Assembly (NCBI GenBank): GCA_037953625.1
Contig: CM075651.1
Span: 133,204,501 to 133,268,500, forward strand
Origin: Crotalaria pallida
Lineage: Eukaryota > Streptophyta > Magnoliopsida > Fabales > Fabaceae
DNA: 64,000 nt
Direction of reading: 5' to 3'
Shown here: piece after piece, positions 34,801 through 46,400 of the stretch
How positions within the stretch are numbered: position 1 is the first letter of the stretch
Layout: each line of letters starts with the position of its first letter
The notes under the pieces: generated by a model
What the model saw: the letters and a program-made list of their open reading frames with translations, nothing else
Told to the model about the DNA's origin: nothing
Database searches by the model: none
Translations under genes and position numbers: made by a program

Positions 34801-37042
34801 TTTTAGTTCCCACATAACAAATAAAAAGATATACACACTAGTGGTCAAGTAAAGCATTCCGAATAAAGTTTCTTCTCTTCTTATAGTCTCAATATCTTAT
34901 CAATATACCAACAAGACGACGTTATCATGAGTTCTATATACACTATTTAAAATATATTTAATAAATGCAAATGAGCAAATCTGCATCAATAGTCATAACA
35001 GTTCAGAGTAAAGGACCAAATCATATTCAAACTTGTCAATAGCTTCAAAAGACAATGATAATGCATAACCAGGATAATGTTACCATGAAAAAATTCCATC
35101 GTAAAATAAGCATTTTTATTTAAATTTTGAAAAGAAAAAATAAATCTAAAGATCAAATTTTTTCTTGAAAGACGTTTTTCCCATCTTCTCATACCCTTTT
35201 ATTCTCGCTTTTTTCTTTCCTTTTCCATTTGTAAATTAAATAGTAACGTTAGGAAGAAACCAGAGGAAGTCACCCTCGTCCTTAACTCTGCACAAGACAA
35301 AAGACTAACTCCATTCTGACAGCTGCTATTTCTCGGGACTCTAAATGTTTTCATTTAAATATTGATAGTGTAGACCTGATGTCTAACATGAATACAGTCT
35401 AATGTAATATATTAGTATGTCGATACGTACTAGATAATTGATCAATCTCAAGTATTAGTTGTGACAAACAATGTTATTCAGTTGTAAGTGGAGAATGAAA
35501 GCATTAGATAGCCTCAGTGTTGGAAGTAAGTAAAACATACCAGCAACTTTTGCACTCAAATGATTTAATGGGGAAAGAACTTTGAAGAGTTTGTTAAAGA
35601 TTATATCCATAAAGCCCCTAAACTAAGATCCCATCTATTCCTACCCTTTATTAATTCCCAATCTCACTCCTTGAATCGACATATTATCAAAAACAGTACT
35701 CAAATATGTAAAATTATTATTGGCCTATGTCTATGCTTCAGGCAAAGATTGCATAAAGAAAATAGATGCAAGGAATTACCAAGATCATTCATAAGGTCTG
35801 CAACCAAACGCCACATTTTTGCATTGCTATCAAGATTTGATCCCTGCAGCATATGGTTGTGTTAAAAGAACATAATTTTAGAATCAATTGAGAGGATTGA
35901 ATCAGCTTATGATAGAAATAAGGTAGCACAAGAGATTGTGACCTGGTAGAATGTGAATAAGATTCCTCCCAGCATGCCGGTTAGATCCCTCAAAAACCAC
36001 TGGAAACAGTTTCAACATTCAATATCCTATTGCCAACCCATTGCAGCCTAAGAAACATAACATGCTTCTTCTCCCAAGCCTCTTACAAACTTAGGTTCAA
36101 ACCATTTAATTAAGTAAACACAGAATATAACCAGTTCACGATACCTGAAAAGTGGCGCCAATGACTGTTGCTGATTTCTCACCAACCCCAATAGCACTCA
36201 GCAGAGCCTAAAAGAGATTTTGTACACCAATTATGTCCTATTAAGGGCTTTCTATCACAAAAGTTATAACAAAAATACAATGAATTAGCGTAACAATGCC
36301 TTACCTGGGTAGAAAGCATAGTCCTTATATATGTCGAAAGGCCCTGCCATGATAATCAAATCTATAATTAACTCAAGCACAATAACATGACTTTGATATA
36401 ATAACTTAGAACCCCTTTGAAAAAAAAATCACTTTTGACATTCATATGCCTTGTTTGGTTGGTCTATTACTAAAAACTTCAACCAGAAGAACAAAACAAA
36501 TGGAAATTCACAAAAAAACGGGGGGAATCATTATATTTAAGCCTAAACCAACAAGGCCTTGATTACACTATTTCTTCACCATATAGATAGGTACCTCATA
36601 CCTGCAATAAATCCCATATTTGAAAAGGAACATAATCTGCAGTGACACTGGTTGGAAAACCCTGTAAGTCAACAATAACAACAAAAGCATTGATATAGTA
36701 GTTGTATAGGTACAAAAAAGATTCAATTTTTGGAATGAGAATAGAAGCTTGCCTCGGGTACAAATGCTTGAAGCAATCGAGTCCAAACATGGGTGAAGCG
36801 GGCACCGGATCTGAGTAGAAGGGTGGTGGGGAAGAAGAAAAGAAAAAGAGAGTGAATGATGATGATGATGATGATGATGAAAAGAGAAAGGAGAGGGGGA
36901 AGGGAAGGAACCTTTGAATGGAGAGAGAGGAAGAGGAAGCTTTGATGGTGAAAGTCTTGGAGAGTTTTGAGGAGGATGAACCATTCCACTCTTCCAATGT
37001 TATGATTGCCTTATTGGATGGTGAAGGTGGCAATGGTTCCAT
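31880..37042 (-). CDS. RUS3: Root UVB sensitive family protein, RUS3-like (DUF647)
   Basis: RUS proteins are plant DUF647 proteins; RUS1/RUS2 act in early seedling development and UV-B/vitamin B6 signalling, while RUS3 is less well understood. Fifteen exons on the minus strand: 37042-36912, 36810-36753, 36661-36602, 36343-36305, 36207-36145, 35999-35943, 35843-35780, 34670-34587, 34265-34183, 34073-33944, 33361-33269, 32905-32779, 32511-32471, 32377-32190, 31975-31880; 1314 bp, 437 aa, all phases agree. The start MEPLPPSPSNK leads into LEEWNGSSSSKL and HVWTRLLQAFVPE, then the DUF647 core: GFPTSVTADYVPFQ, IGVGEKSATVIGATFQ, TGMLGGILFTFYQ, WRLVADLMNDLGML, GVASGATRAALTQHF, KEGSQETVATM and FHMYANYRAVRCL. 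It ends WRANWIYEPLEEKLD. Length and N-terminal wording fit Arabidopsis RUS3 (At1g13770, from memory). The exon 2 donor is GAG|GCAAGC, a GC-AG intron. Confidence 0.94.
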
Positions 37043-38397
37043 GAAGGAGAGTGAGCTAAATGAGACAAGCACTGAACGAAGGAAGCCAAACCTTGGTTGA
37101 TGACTTCGCAGGTTGTTATGGAATCTCCTCAAAACTCACAAAGTCAAAGTCACTTGTACTTTTGAACACAAAAATGTAATGTAGAGAAAAAGAAGTTATT
37201 ATTGGGTGGAAAATGTTTATGTAAAGTCGGTATTTGACATCTGCGTTGACATTTATCTTTAAAGGTAAAAATTGGTGGGTTATGTAAAAAAGAAAAATTA
37301 CAAGACCCACAAATTTTTATTTAAAAAAACAAGTGTCCCGTACAGATGTCAAATACAGATGTTTAAATAACAAAATTGTTTGATATTGGACAAGATCCAA
37401 AAAAAAACATAAACTTAATTTGGGTCTTGCTAATTTTTATAAAATAAAGAAGTTCATTCTTAAATATTAAATATATAATTTTTTATATTTATTTCTTTTT
37501 ATTTTATAATGTTTATATATTATTTTTAAGACAATGAATAACAAAATTCTTACATACTATACATATAAACTATAAATATTAAAATTTTGACAAAATTCTC
37601 ACGTATCTGTCTGATATTGTTTCTTACTTATACTTTTATTCTTGAAATTGTGAAAATTTCTATTTAATTTCCAATGTTTATACACGTTTCTCACATTGTT
37701 CCTTCAATTAATATGTTGCCTTTTAGGATTATGAGAAACCGAGAACATTCTTCGGTTGTGTTTATGATGAATGAAACATTGAACTGTCAATAAAAACATG
37801 GTTAAATAAATTATTGGTATAACCTCAAATGAGATAAAAGCATGTTATCGGTGCTCTTGATGACTTACGCGACAAGTGTTGATGGTTTTCTAATACTAAA
37901 TATAAGCACCTTTTTGATCAAAAGTTCTCCCTTTAAGAAAAGTAGGTTAATTTAGTTATTTGTATTGGAATTGTAAATTTTAAAGGTATATTTACCAATC
38001 TACCCTTTTGATTTTTAAATTTTTAATCCATGTATCAATGTATCAATGTGAGTTCACTATGGCATAACAAGGCTTCTTTTTGGCATCAACTATCCATGTA
38101 TATGATCGTTAACGACTTCAAACAACAACTACTTTGGAGGACTAACGTGGTGAATGTTTGTTAATCTCAAGGACAAAAAGGAATTTCAACAATTTCAGTA
38201 ATTAAAATGAAAGTAGTGTGTAATCTCAAAAACGAAAGTGACAGTTTCGAATAAATTAATGGTTAAATACTTAAATCAAATAAACCCTATATTTTAATTA
38301 CTTTTTATTTTACCTCAATAATTTAACATCATTTTTTTTTTCTCTTTTTCTTTTTTCTATATCTCTTTTAAATACCATTGACCCATCACAATTGATA
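37043..38397. other. Upstream region of RUS3-like gene; no other gene
   Basis: 5' leader and promoter of the minus-strand RUS3-like gene, then AT-rich DNA. The sequence at about 37890-38000 (AAATATAAGCACCTTTTTGATC) looks like a Stowaway remnant without clear ends. No core promoter motif could be assigned with confidence. Confidence 0.4.
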
Positions 38398-38520
38398 AAT
38401 AATTAAGTTCCTTAAACATGATGTCAGAGTCAGATTACGATCTTATGCATGAAAAACTTTGTTGATAAATGCAAACTAATATTGGTAATCTCCATATCTT
38501 TAAAGAATTTAATCTTCAAG
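38398..38520 (+). mobile_element. tRNA-derived SINE relic, family 1 copy 2
   Basis: Shares the order GTTCCTTA-ACATGATGTCAG, ACTTTGTTGATAAATGCAAA and CTCCATATCTTTAAAGAATT with the SINE at 10604-10745. Its box B region (GTCAGATTACGATCTTA) is eroded, so it is an old copy. Confidence 0.55.
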
Positions 38521-39208
38521 TATTAACTAGAAGATACCTTTGGAGCTTTAAAAAAAAAAACTTACTACTACATACCTATTTTTTTTTATAAGTGCACTAT
38601 ATTGAAGTATAATCAGTAGAGTGATTAAATGCAATTCTTGTAAAGTGAGAAGATTTTGATTTCAATTTTATGGGAATATTTTTTTATTCTATTTAAAAGA
38701 TTTAAATACTTTTTTTAATTATGAATTTTTTTAAAAGTATTTTAACTCCCGACATTTGGTTTCTTTTATCAACTGTTGACATAATTGATAAAAGAATATG
38801 CAACAATTTTCAACAAATGAGATATTATAGTAAATGAAGTGTAGAAAGTTAAAAAAAATTCATAAAGAATTTAAAAAAAAAAAAGAGTCAACGTTGAAGA
38901 TCTAAGTCATTAATTTTCATCTATCCAAGAATGCAAAACCAATTTTTTTTACCAAATTAAAATTATCATAAAAGCATATTTATGGCATTAGAAAATTATG
39001 TATATATCCTGTAAAATAGGATTTCATACATAAAAAAGAGTGAGGGAGGGAGGGTTCGGTTATAAATAATTTTAATTTTATCCTCTAACCCCTGCAAAGC
39101 ATACAAATAATTTAATTTTATTTATGAAGAGTGAGGGAGTATATTATTTATAAATGTGATGATTAGGGAGTATATATATTCGAGATTGAAGAAAATAAAT
39201 ATAAATTT
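38521..39208. other. Intergenic stretch, nothing assigned
   Basis: AT-rich DNA between the SINE relic and the tRNA gene. Short GAGGGAG-type fragments near 39045 and 39135 may be MITE remnants; nothing else was seen. Confidence 0.4.
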
Positions 39209-39218
39209 AAAAAAAAAA
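39209..39218 (-). terminator. RNA polymerase III terminator of tRNA-Asn
   Basis: A run of ten T on the minus strand, 11 nt downstream of the tRNA 3' end, is the expected Pol III stop. Confidence 0.85.
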
Positions 39219-39229
39219 GGGTAAGAAAG

Positions 39230-39253
39230 CGCTAGAAGGAGGGCTTGAACCTC

Positions 39254-39286
<33 letters not shown>

Positions 39287-39303
39287 AACTGAGCTATTCC
39301 AGC
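39230..39303 (-). tRNA. tRNA-Asn (GUU anticodon)
   Basis: A 74-nt cloverleaf on the minus strand. The acceptor stem GCTGGAA pairs with TTCTAGC with one G-U pair, discriminator G. The D arm contains TAGCTCAGTTGGTTAGAGC (box A). The anticodon loop CTGTTAA lies between TGTGG and CCACA with anticodon GTT (39267-39269). The T arm contains GGTTCAAGCCC (box B). There is no intron. A T10 terminator follows. Confidence 0.97.
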
Positions 39304-39452
39304 CTGACGTCTTCCTTCATTTGTTTTATTATATAACATATATACTTAACAATAGAATCTCCTATCACTCCCACTTTCCTTCTCTGTCGTTATTCCTTTT
39401 TTTTCGTCTCCCCTTTGCAGAACAACAAGCTACTTGTTTTGAATCTGTAACA

Positions 39453-41468
39453 ATGGCCAAAAAAGTTTTATCCTTTATACCCAACAGACCCTTCTCTTCA
39501 TCATCATCATCATCATCATCATGCACACGTGAAACCCCCACCCTTTATTCCTTCCTTCAACTTTCACTCTTCTCCCTCAAACAAACCACCCAACAACAAC
39601 ACCAAACCCAAATAAAAAACCCAACTTTTCTAACCCAAGACCAACTCTCAACCCTTGAAACCACCCTCCACAATTCCCTCATCACAATCAACACTGGTGA
39701 GGGTATGGAAGTCCTTCAAATCCATCACCACCTCCCTCAAAACCTTCCCTTCTAAACCCCTCACAAACTCCCTCATCATCACCCTCCTCTCCAACACCAA
39801 CACCAACACCAATAACAACCACAACCACAACCTCAAAAGAGCATTCACCACAGCCCTCTACATCATTGAGAAGAATCCCATGATGTTGGAGTTTGAAACT
39901 CTTTCATCATTGCTTCATTCTATGAGGAGTGCCAACACTGCTGGCCTGCCCCTGCTTTTGCACTTGTGAAATGTGTGTTAAAGAACAGATTTTTGGTCCT
40001 GTTTGCCTCAATGGTTGCGGTGCTTCCTGAGATTGGGAGGAGGAGTGATGGTGGGCTTGTTGCTTTCCTCGAGGGTTTTTGAGGAGAATTGTCAGGTTTG
40101 TTTGGATGAGAAGGTTGAGTTTATGAAGCCTGATATTGAGGGTTGCAATGCTGCCTTGGAAGGTTGTTGTTGTGAGCTTGAGTCTGTGAGTGATGCTGAG
40201 AGGGTTGTGGAAACGATGGCGAGTTTGGGCATTAGGCCGAATGAATTGAGTTTCTGATTTCTTGGTTATTTGTATGCTTTGCAGGGGTTAGAGGATAAGA
40301 TAAATGAGTTGAAAGTTTTGATGGGTGGGTTCGGTTATTTGAATAAGGTGTTTTATTCTAAGATGATTTTTTGGGTATGTTAAGTCAGGGAATTTAGGTT
40401 CCGTTGAGTCAACGATTCTTAGTTGTTTGAATGATGGGGGTGGAAAAGACTGGAATTTCGACGAAGAAACTTTCTGTGGAGTAGTTAAGGAATATATTCG
40501 TCGCAGGAATGTCAAGGGGTTAGCTAATTTGATTATTGAAGTTCAGAAGTTAGAGCCTTCAAATATCGTAGTTGGTAAATCTATAGGTTATGGTATTGTT
40601 TATGCATGTGTTATTGGATTATCGGACAAAGCACGCAGCATTGTTGATGAAATGAATGCTCTTGGAGACTCCGTGGGCCTTGGGGTCTATGTACCAATCT
40701 TGAAGGCTTACTGCAAAGAAAATCAAACTGCTGAGGCTACTCAATTGGTGACGGAGATTAGTGGTTCAGGTCTTCGGTTGGATGTGGAAACCTATGATTC
40801 TTTGATAGAAGCATGGATGTCCAGCCAAGATTTTTGGTCAGCCTTTTCCATGTTTAGGGTCATGAGATAGGCAAGGGTTCTTGACTTAAAAGGGAGTTAC
40901 TTAACTATCATGACATTTTTGATGGAGAGTCCTCGACCTGAGTTGATGGCAGCTTTCTTAGATGAGGTGGGTGAGGATCCTCGGATGGAAGTAGGGACTC
41001 ATGACTGGAATTCTATCATTCATGCTTTCTGTAAAGCCGGGAGACTAGAAGATGCAAGAAGGACTTTCAGAAGGATGACATTCGTGCAATTTGAGCCGAA
41101 TGATCAGACATACTTGTCCATGATTAATGGCTTTGTCTTGGCAGGGAAATATTTTAGTGTGCTGATATAGTGGAAGGAGGTGAAAGGAAAACTATTAGCG
41201 GATGAGCAGAAGGGGATTAAATTTGACCACAATCTGATTGATGCATTCCTATATGCTTTGGTCAAAGGAGGTTTCTTTAATGCAGTTATGCAAGTAGTGG
41301 AGAAATCTAATGAGAAGGAAATATTTGTTGATTAGTGGAGATGCAAGCAAGCGTTCATGGAGACCCATAAAAAGCTCGGAGTGGCATAATTAAGAAAAAG
41401 AAATTTGAGAAAAATGGAAGCACTTATTGCTTTCAAGAATTGGGCTGGCTTGAATACACGAAGTTTAA
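39453..41468 (+). pseudogene. PPR protein pseudogene (At1g69290-like)
   Basis: Starts MAKKVLSFIPNRPFSSSSS (a mitochondrial- or plastid-type presequence) and continues in successive frames through a PPR protein: WKSFKSITT and KAFTT-like blocks, CNAALEGCCCELESVSDAE, VVKEYIRRRNVKGLANL, VPILKAYCKENQTAEAT, YDSLIEAWMSSQDFWSAF, WNSIIHAFCKAGRLEDA, FEPNDQTYLSMINGFVLA, ending MEALIAFKNWAGLNT. Breaks: frameshifts near 39700, 39945 and 40365, and in-frame stops near 40255 (TGA), 40868, 41168 and 41333 (TAG) plus a TAA near 41387. The rest is little eroded, so loss is recent, or an intact paralogue exists elsewhere. There is no intron. It lies 150 bp from the divergent tRNA gene. The similarity to At1g69290 is from memory. 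Confidence 0.85.
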
Positions 41469-41872
41469 GACTTCTTATATCAAGCACTAAACCTTGACGT
41501 TTTGAAGAAACAACTCAAAATGACGGAGGAGGAAGTATTTAAGAAGTGAGCCTCAGTTTCACAAACTTTGGAGCACTTCAACTTTTTATTTACTTGGATA
41601 CCAACCTGTTTGGGTTTGTTGGGTTCTGCTCAACAAGGTCTTATTACTTTTTCCTTCTGATGTTATGCAAAGCAGTTTATTGATACCATTTTAATAATTT
41701 TCTGCAGCTAATAATTACATTTTGGGCAGTGTGACCATTTTTTCTTCCATAAATTTTCTCCCCCCTCTCCCATTTTTGGTCGTTGATTGTTGTCATGTGC
41801 TGGTTTCTGGCTATATGATATGCTAAGTAAATGGATAAGGAAGTAGGAATATGAAGAAAAAAATCATTTCAA

Positions 41873-42180
41873 ATATTGCTATTATCTCTCAGTTTATATT
41901 TTAATGTTTTTTCTTCCAATGCTTCTTTCGTTTTATTAAAGTAAAGCTGTATATTTTTTATCTTAAAATCAGATGACGGTAACATTGACAAGTGGATGTC
42001 GGACAAATGAAGCTGAACATTTGGCTCGATGGGGTCCAAAAGGAGATCATATACATTCGCCAGATGGAACACTGACTTTCACTTGGGACAGCTTGTGTGG
42101 TAGGCAAAGTCTTACCTTTAAATTTACTTAGTCGAGATTTATCTTGTCATAGGAACTTCTGCTTTAAGCAGTTGACCTTC
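41873..42180 (+). pseudogene. Duplicated single exon of the PAP27-like gene with flanking intron
   Basis: 41973-42099 corresponds to exon 6 (58025-58154) of the purple acid phosphatase gene 16 kb downstream. It reads MTVTLTSGCRTNEAEHLARW...LCG in an open frame, one codon shorter, with the AG acceptor and a GT donor kept. Intron sequence on both sides (TTTATCTTAAAATCAG before; CTTACCTTTAAATTTAC after) is also duplicated, so this is a genomic copy, not a retrocopy. No other PAP exon was found nearby, so it cannot make the enzyme. Confidence 0.88.
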
Positions 42181-42477
42181 AGGATTTGATATCAATAATG
42201 TAAGTTAACCAGTCTTGTATGATACAATTAACCTCTGTTAATTTTCGATGTCAATCAATTTGCTTAGTAACTCATAGGATCTTTCCCTTGTAGAAAAGGT
42301 TACATTGTGTTCGGTTTACAGATTAGTTTAGATTTCATCACAAACAAATTGAATTACTAAAGAACAATATTCATACAGCAGAAACAAGGTTGTGTTGAAT
42401 TATGCTTGGTACAAGTTAAGATACAGAAGTGAATAAGAATTTCATTTTAAAAACAATGGTGATCTCATATTCTCAAT

Positions 42478-43166
42478 TTATGATGCACTGATATGATATG
42501 AGTATTGGATACGACACATATATGACCCATATCCGAGATAGTGATATAGTGACTTTTAAAAATATAGGATATGATACATATATGATATAAGGCGCATATA
42601 AAACATGCACAAAAATTCATGAGACATAATAAACATATTGTTGTTCCAAAATTCCAATTAAGAACATACTTCTCAAAGATTGCTCTTAAGATATCATTGC
42701 TTATTGTGTACAAATAGGAATAGTATCAATCACATTCCCTTCTTGACCATCATTAGGATTTCTCATGTAAATCATAGTAAACATTTTTCCATAAGTGGAA
42801 GAAAGGAATAATATGTCTATTATGGAAATGAACTTCTTCTCTCTTCCTTTTGCAATACACATGCTCCATTTTTCTTTTTCTCTCTTTACACTTCAATTTG
42901 GCAGATTGGTACACTTCTATTTGGCTGATTTTGTTCAAAGCTTTTCTCTCTTAAAATGCTCCTATACGGTAGTTTGGGTGTTTGGAGTGGTATCAAAAAT
43001 GTATTTTAAGAGTATCGGAGAGTATGATGAAAGTATCAGATTTATAGATACTCATTAAAAAAAAAAATGATTTCGATACTTCATGGATACATATCGGTGA
43101 AGTATCGGAGAGTATTGGTGTCGGATACGGATACATGAAGAAAATTGAAGTGTCGGTGTATCATAG
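42478..43166. mobile_element. hAT-type element (689 bp), non-autonomous
   Basis: Left end TTATGATGCACTGATATGAT; right end, reverse-complemented, CTATGATACACCGACACTTC; exact 8-bp target duplication TTCTCAAT (42470-42477, 43167-43174). Subterminal regions repeat GGATACGACAC / GTGTCGGATACGGATAC and GTATCGGAGAGTAT motifs. No transposase was seen. Confidence 0.85.
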
Positions 43167-43485
43167 TTCTCAATTGAGGATGCGAACAAAAAGTAACCTG
43201 ACGCGTGTTCACTGCGTGGTTCTCATTTTAAAGTACACTTGTAAGCATCTCTGTCTTCTACACCCCACACCAATAGTATTTCTCTCATTCGTATTTCGTA
43301 CGCCATCCTCATAGTCCCTTTTCTTTAATTAATCCAGACCAGCATTCTTGAATCTTGAGCCAGGAGCAATAATAAAAGGATGCAACTTTCCTCAATCTGT
43401 TCCAAAATTTGAAACTAGTTCATGTTCAGAGAAAACATTGTTGTTGTGCTTCCTGTTGTTTGTTTTTCTTTGACCGTGGAAAAAA

Positions 43486-46400
43486 ATGTCAAATTTGCAG
43501 ATGTCCCATGTTGATTTAGAGGAAGGACATAATTGTCATTTTGTTTTCGGAAATGAATCGAGTTCTGGGGGGAGCCAATGCCTCTCTGATGCAGATGATG
43601 GTTCCAGCTACTCTCATTTCTATTCAGCAAATAGCGGTGATTGTGATGATTATAGCGTCGATTGTGTTTCTGATATTGTGACTGAAGATGAGATCGAGGG
43701 TGTTCCTGATTCTAGTAGAGCTTCTGATTGTTCTGTCGATGATTGTAGCATTGATTGTCTTTCTGATATTGTGGTTGAAATTGAGATTGAGGGTGTTCCT
43801 GATTCTAGGAGAGCTTCTGATTGTTCTGTTCATGATTATAGCGTTGATTGTGTTTCTGATATTGTATTTGAAGTTGAGATCGAGGGTGTTCCTGATTCTG
43901 GGAGAGCTTCTGATTGTTCTGTCGATGATGAAGTTGCAAATGAGGATTCTGACATTAATGCACATTTGGCTATTAAAGAGGAAAGCGGTTGTAGGATTTG
44001 TCATGGGGGTTTGGAGAGTGACTGCGACCAGTTCGGATTACCCATTTATTTGGGTTGTTCCTGCAAGGGGGACTTGGCTGCAGTTCACAAAGATTGTGCC
44101 GAAACCTGGTTCAAGCGTAAGGGTAATAGGTGAGTTTAAAACCCTCATTTTCCTTCTTTTGATTGTAAAACTTGATTTTCTATTTTGGTAAATTTCGATT
44201 CTCTTGGAAAAAATTTAAAATATCCTTTTTTGATGATCGGAACTTCTTAACTGGTCCTGTTTTTAGTGTTTTTTAGGTAAGTGTGTGATGTTATCACCTT
44301 GAACAAAATACATTACACATGATGGGGAGGTAGAGCAAATTGAGTAGACTCCAATAGACTAACTCACCCAAGCATAGAACATCCCCTGTGAGTGATTTAC
44401 AACTTGAAAAAACAACCAAAACATCATAATTTTCCTATTTGTGATAAAAAATTCCTATCTGTAGGTTTAACATTCCTGCCTAATTTCCCTGTGATTCTAA
44501 TTTTAAACAATATGCTCACTTGTCCTTTGTTCAATAGTATCAACAATATGCTCACCTGTCCTTTGTTACTGTTGAAAAGTTCTGAGATTTCTCGCCTCCG
44601 AAATGTGGTAGATGCTAGCTGATATAAAGTAGTGTGCTCCATTAATTTTTAACCTAATATACTTCCATAAATCCAACACTGATCTGATCCATAGTCTGAA
44701 CTGTTTAGGTTCATTATGGACGCCAATTCTGCTTGCTAATTCTGTTGTATCTTACCTGCTAATGAGCAATCTAAGAACAAGTGGTTTCTTGTCTCCGATT
44801 TATCAAAAACATAAGGCAAAACTACTAGATTTGTCCCTTAAGTTATTTTTTAGTTGTGATTTCGTCCCTTAACTTTTTTTCATTTCAAATAAGTCCTGAA
44901 GTTGTTGCCATGTATCAAATAAGTCCTTTCCGTTAACTTTTTCCATTAAGTGACACGTGTCACCATAAGAAATTTTTTAAAAAAAAATTCGTTAAACCAT
45001 TTTTTTAGTTCGTGGCACCATTAGTTGAGTGACACGTGTCACTTAATAGAAAAAAAAAATAACGGAAATGACTTATTTGTTACACGACAACAACTTCAGG
45101 ACTTATCTGAAACGAAAAAAAGTTAAGGGACGAAATCGCAACTAAAAAATAACTTACAGGACCAATCTAGTGGTTTTGCCAAAACATAAACAGCACTGAT
45201 AATTGGTTGTTAATATGTTCATCCTTGCAAGCCTATCCTTAGTCAATAATCAGCCTTTAAACATCAACCATGCTATAAAAGCATTATTAAAGCTACCTCA
45301 AATCAGCTTTGCTTGAGCCTTTCTTCTGCTGCGCCCTTCTGAGATTCACTTATAACCAGATTCTATCTAATACTTGTCATTAGGTTGTTGGGTCCATTTC
45401 TCACCCCCAGAACCCATCTTTGAATTTACTCTTAGCATTGTTGAGCTCCTTCCAGTGCCAGGATGCATTCATCATGCACTCATATTCCCAAACATCTCCC
45501 CCTTTTAAGAATAGCCGTGCATCCCTTTTACCCATAGGCTCTCCTCATTTCTAACCATAGAGCTCCTTCCAGTGCCAGGATGCATTCATCTTGGAAACAC
45601 GTTTTAGAATGTTTAAAGAACAAAAACTATAAGGAGTCAGGTCCTATTATATCTTCAAGAAAGGGGAAGTTATAGAAGGTTAAGTTACTTTAAAGATGAT
45701 AGAAAAAGAAAGGTGTAAAGCATCAGCTAGTCCCACCGATTGTCTGGTTTGCTGACATGTCTATGCACAGTAGGATTCTTTGTTGCTCTGGTCCTTTTTA
45801 TGAAATTTAGGAATCTCCATTTCCTAATGCTTTTATCTCTATCAAGGTGGAGATTTGACCCTTGCACCTTCCTATTCATGTGTACAAATAACTTAGTGGA
45901 TGGCTGTTCTTTGCTGATTTACCACCTAGAATAAGTTTAATAATAAATTACTGGTCCCAGATAATCTGGTCACTTAAGATGCATGATGGAAACCAGCTTT
46001 TGGCCACAATTGTTGAGTACCAAAAGCTATTGCATTATCAGTACATATGTCCTGATCCTTGTAGTTCATTGAGGTAAAATATTATCAGTACTGCATTATC
46101 AATACAGATGTCCTGAGCAGAAACCTCAGTGTTTTGTACTTTTGTTATTTAATGGTTTAAGTTTGAAAATGCTGACAACATGACCTTTTGATTCCTTATT
46201 TGTTTCTTCATTTAGTCATGATTGGCAGTGCAATGTTAGTTCTTTGTTTTGTTAATTGTTTTGAGCATCCAGTTTTGAATCTGTTAATATTACCCTTCAT
46301 TATATATGATTCCAGCAATAGATCAATCTCTAATATCATAAGTGCAGCTCTTTGAATTGTACCATGGTATTTTGGTTTGGGCATGAGCTGTAAGTTCAGG

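Noticed and set aside
36568..36989. Long minus frames reading through Ser/His-rich sequence in the RUS3-like first exon
   Set aside because: They read through intron 1 (GATGAT repeats); splicing at 36912/36810 restores the RUS3 N terminus.
43624..44191. Two long frames (126 codons minus, 167 codons plus) over the RING-CH repeats
   Set aside because: Both are alternate-frame readings of the 93-bp repeat; the zinc-finger frame is the real one.
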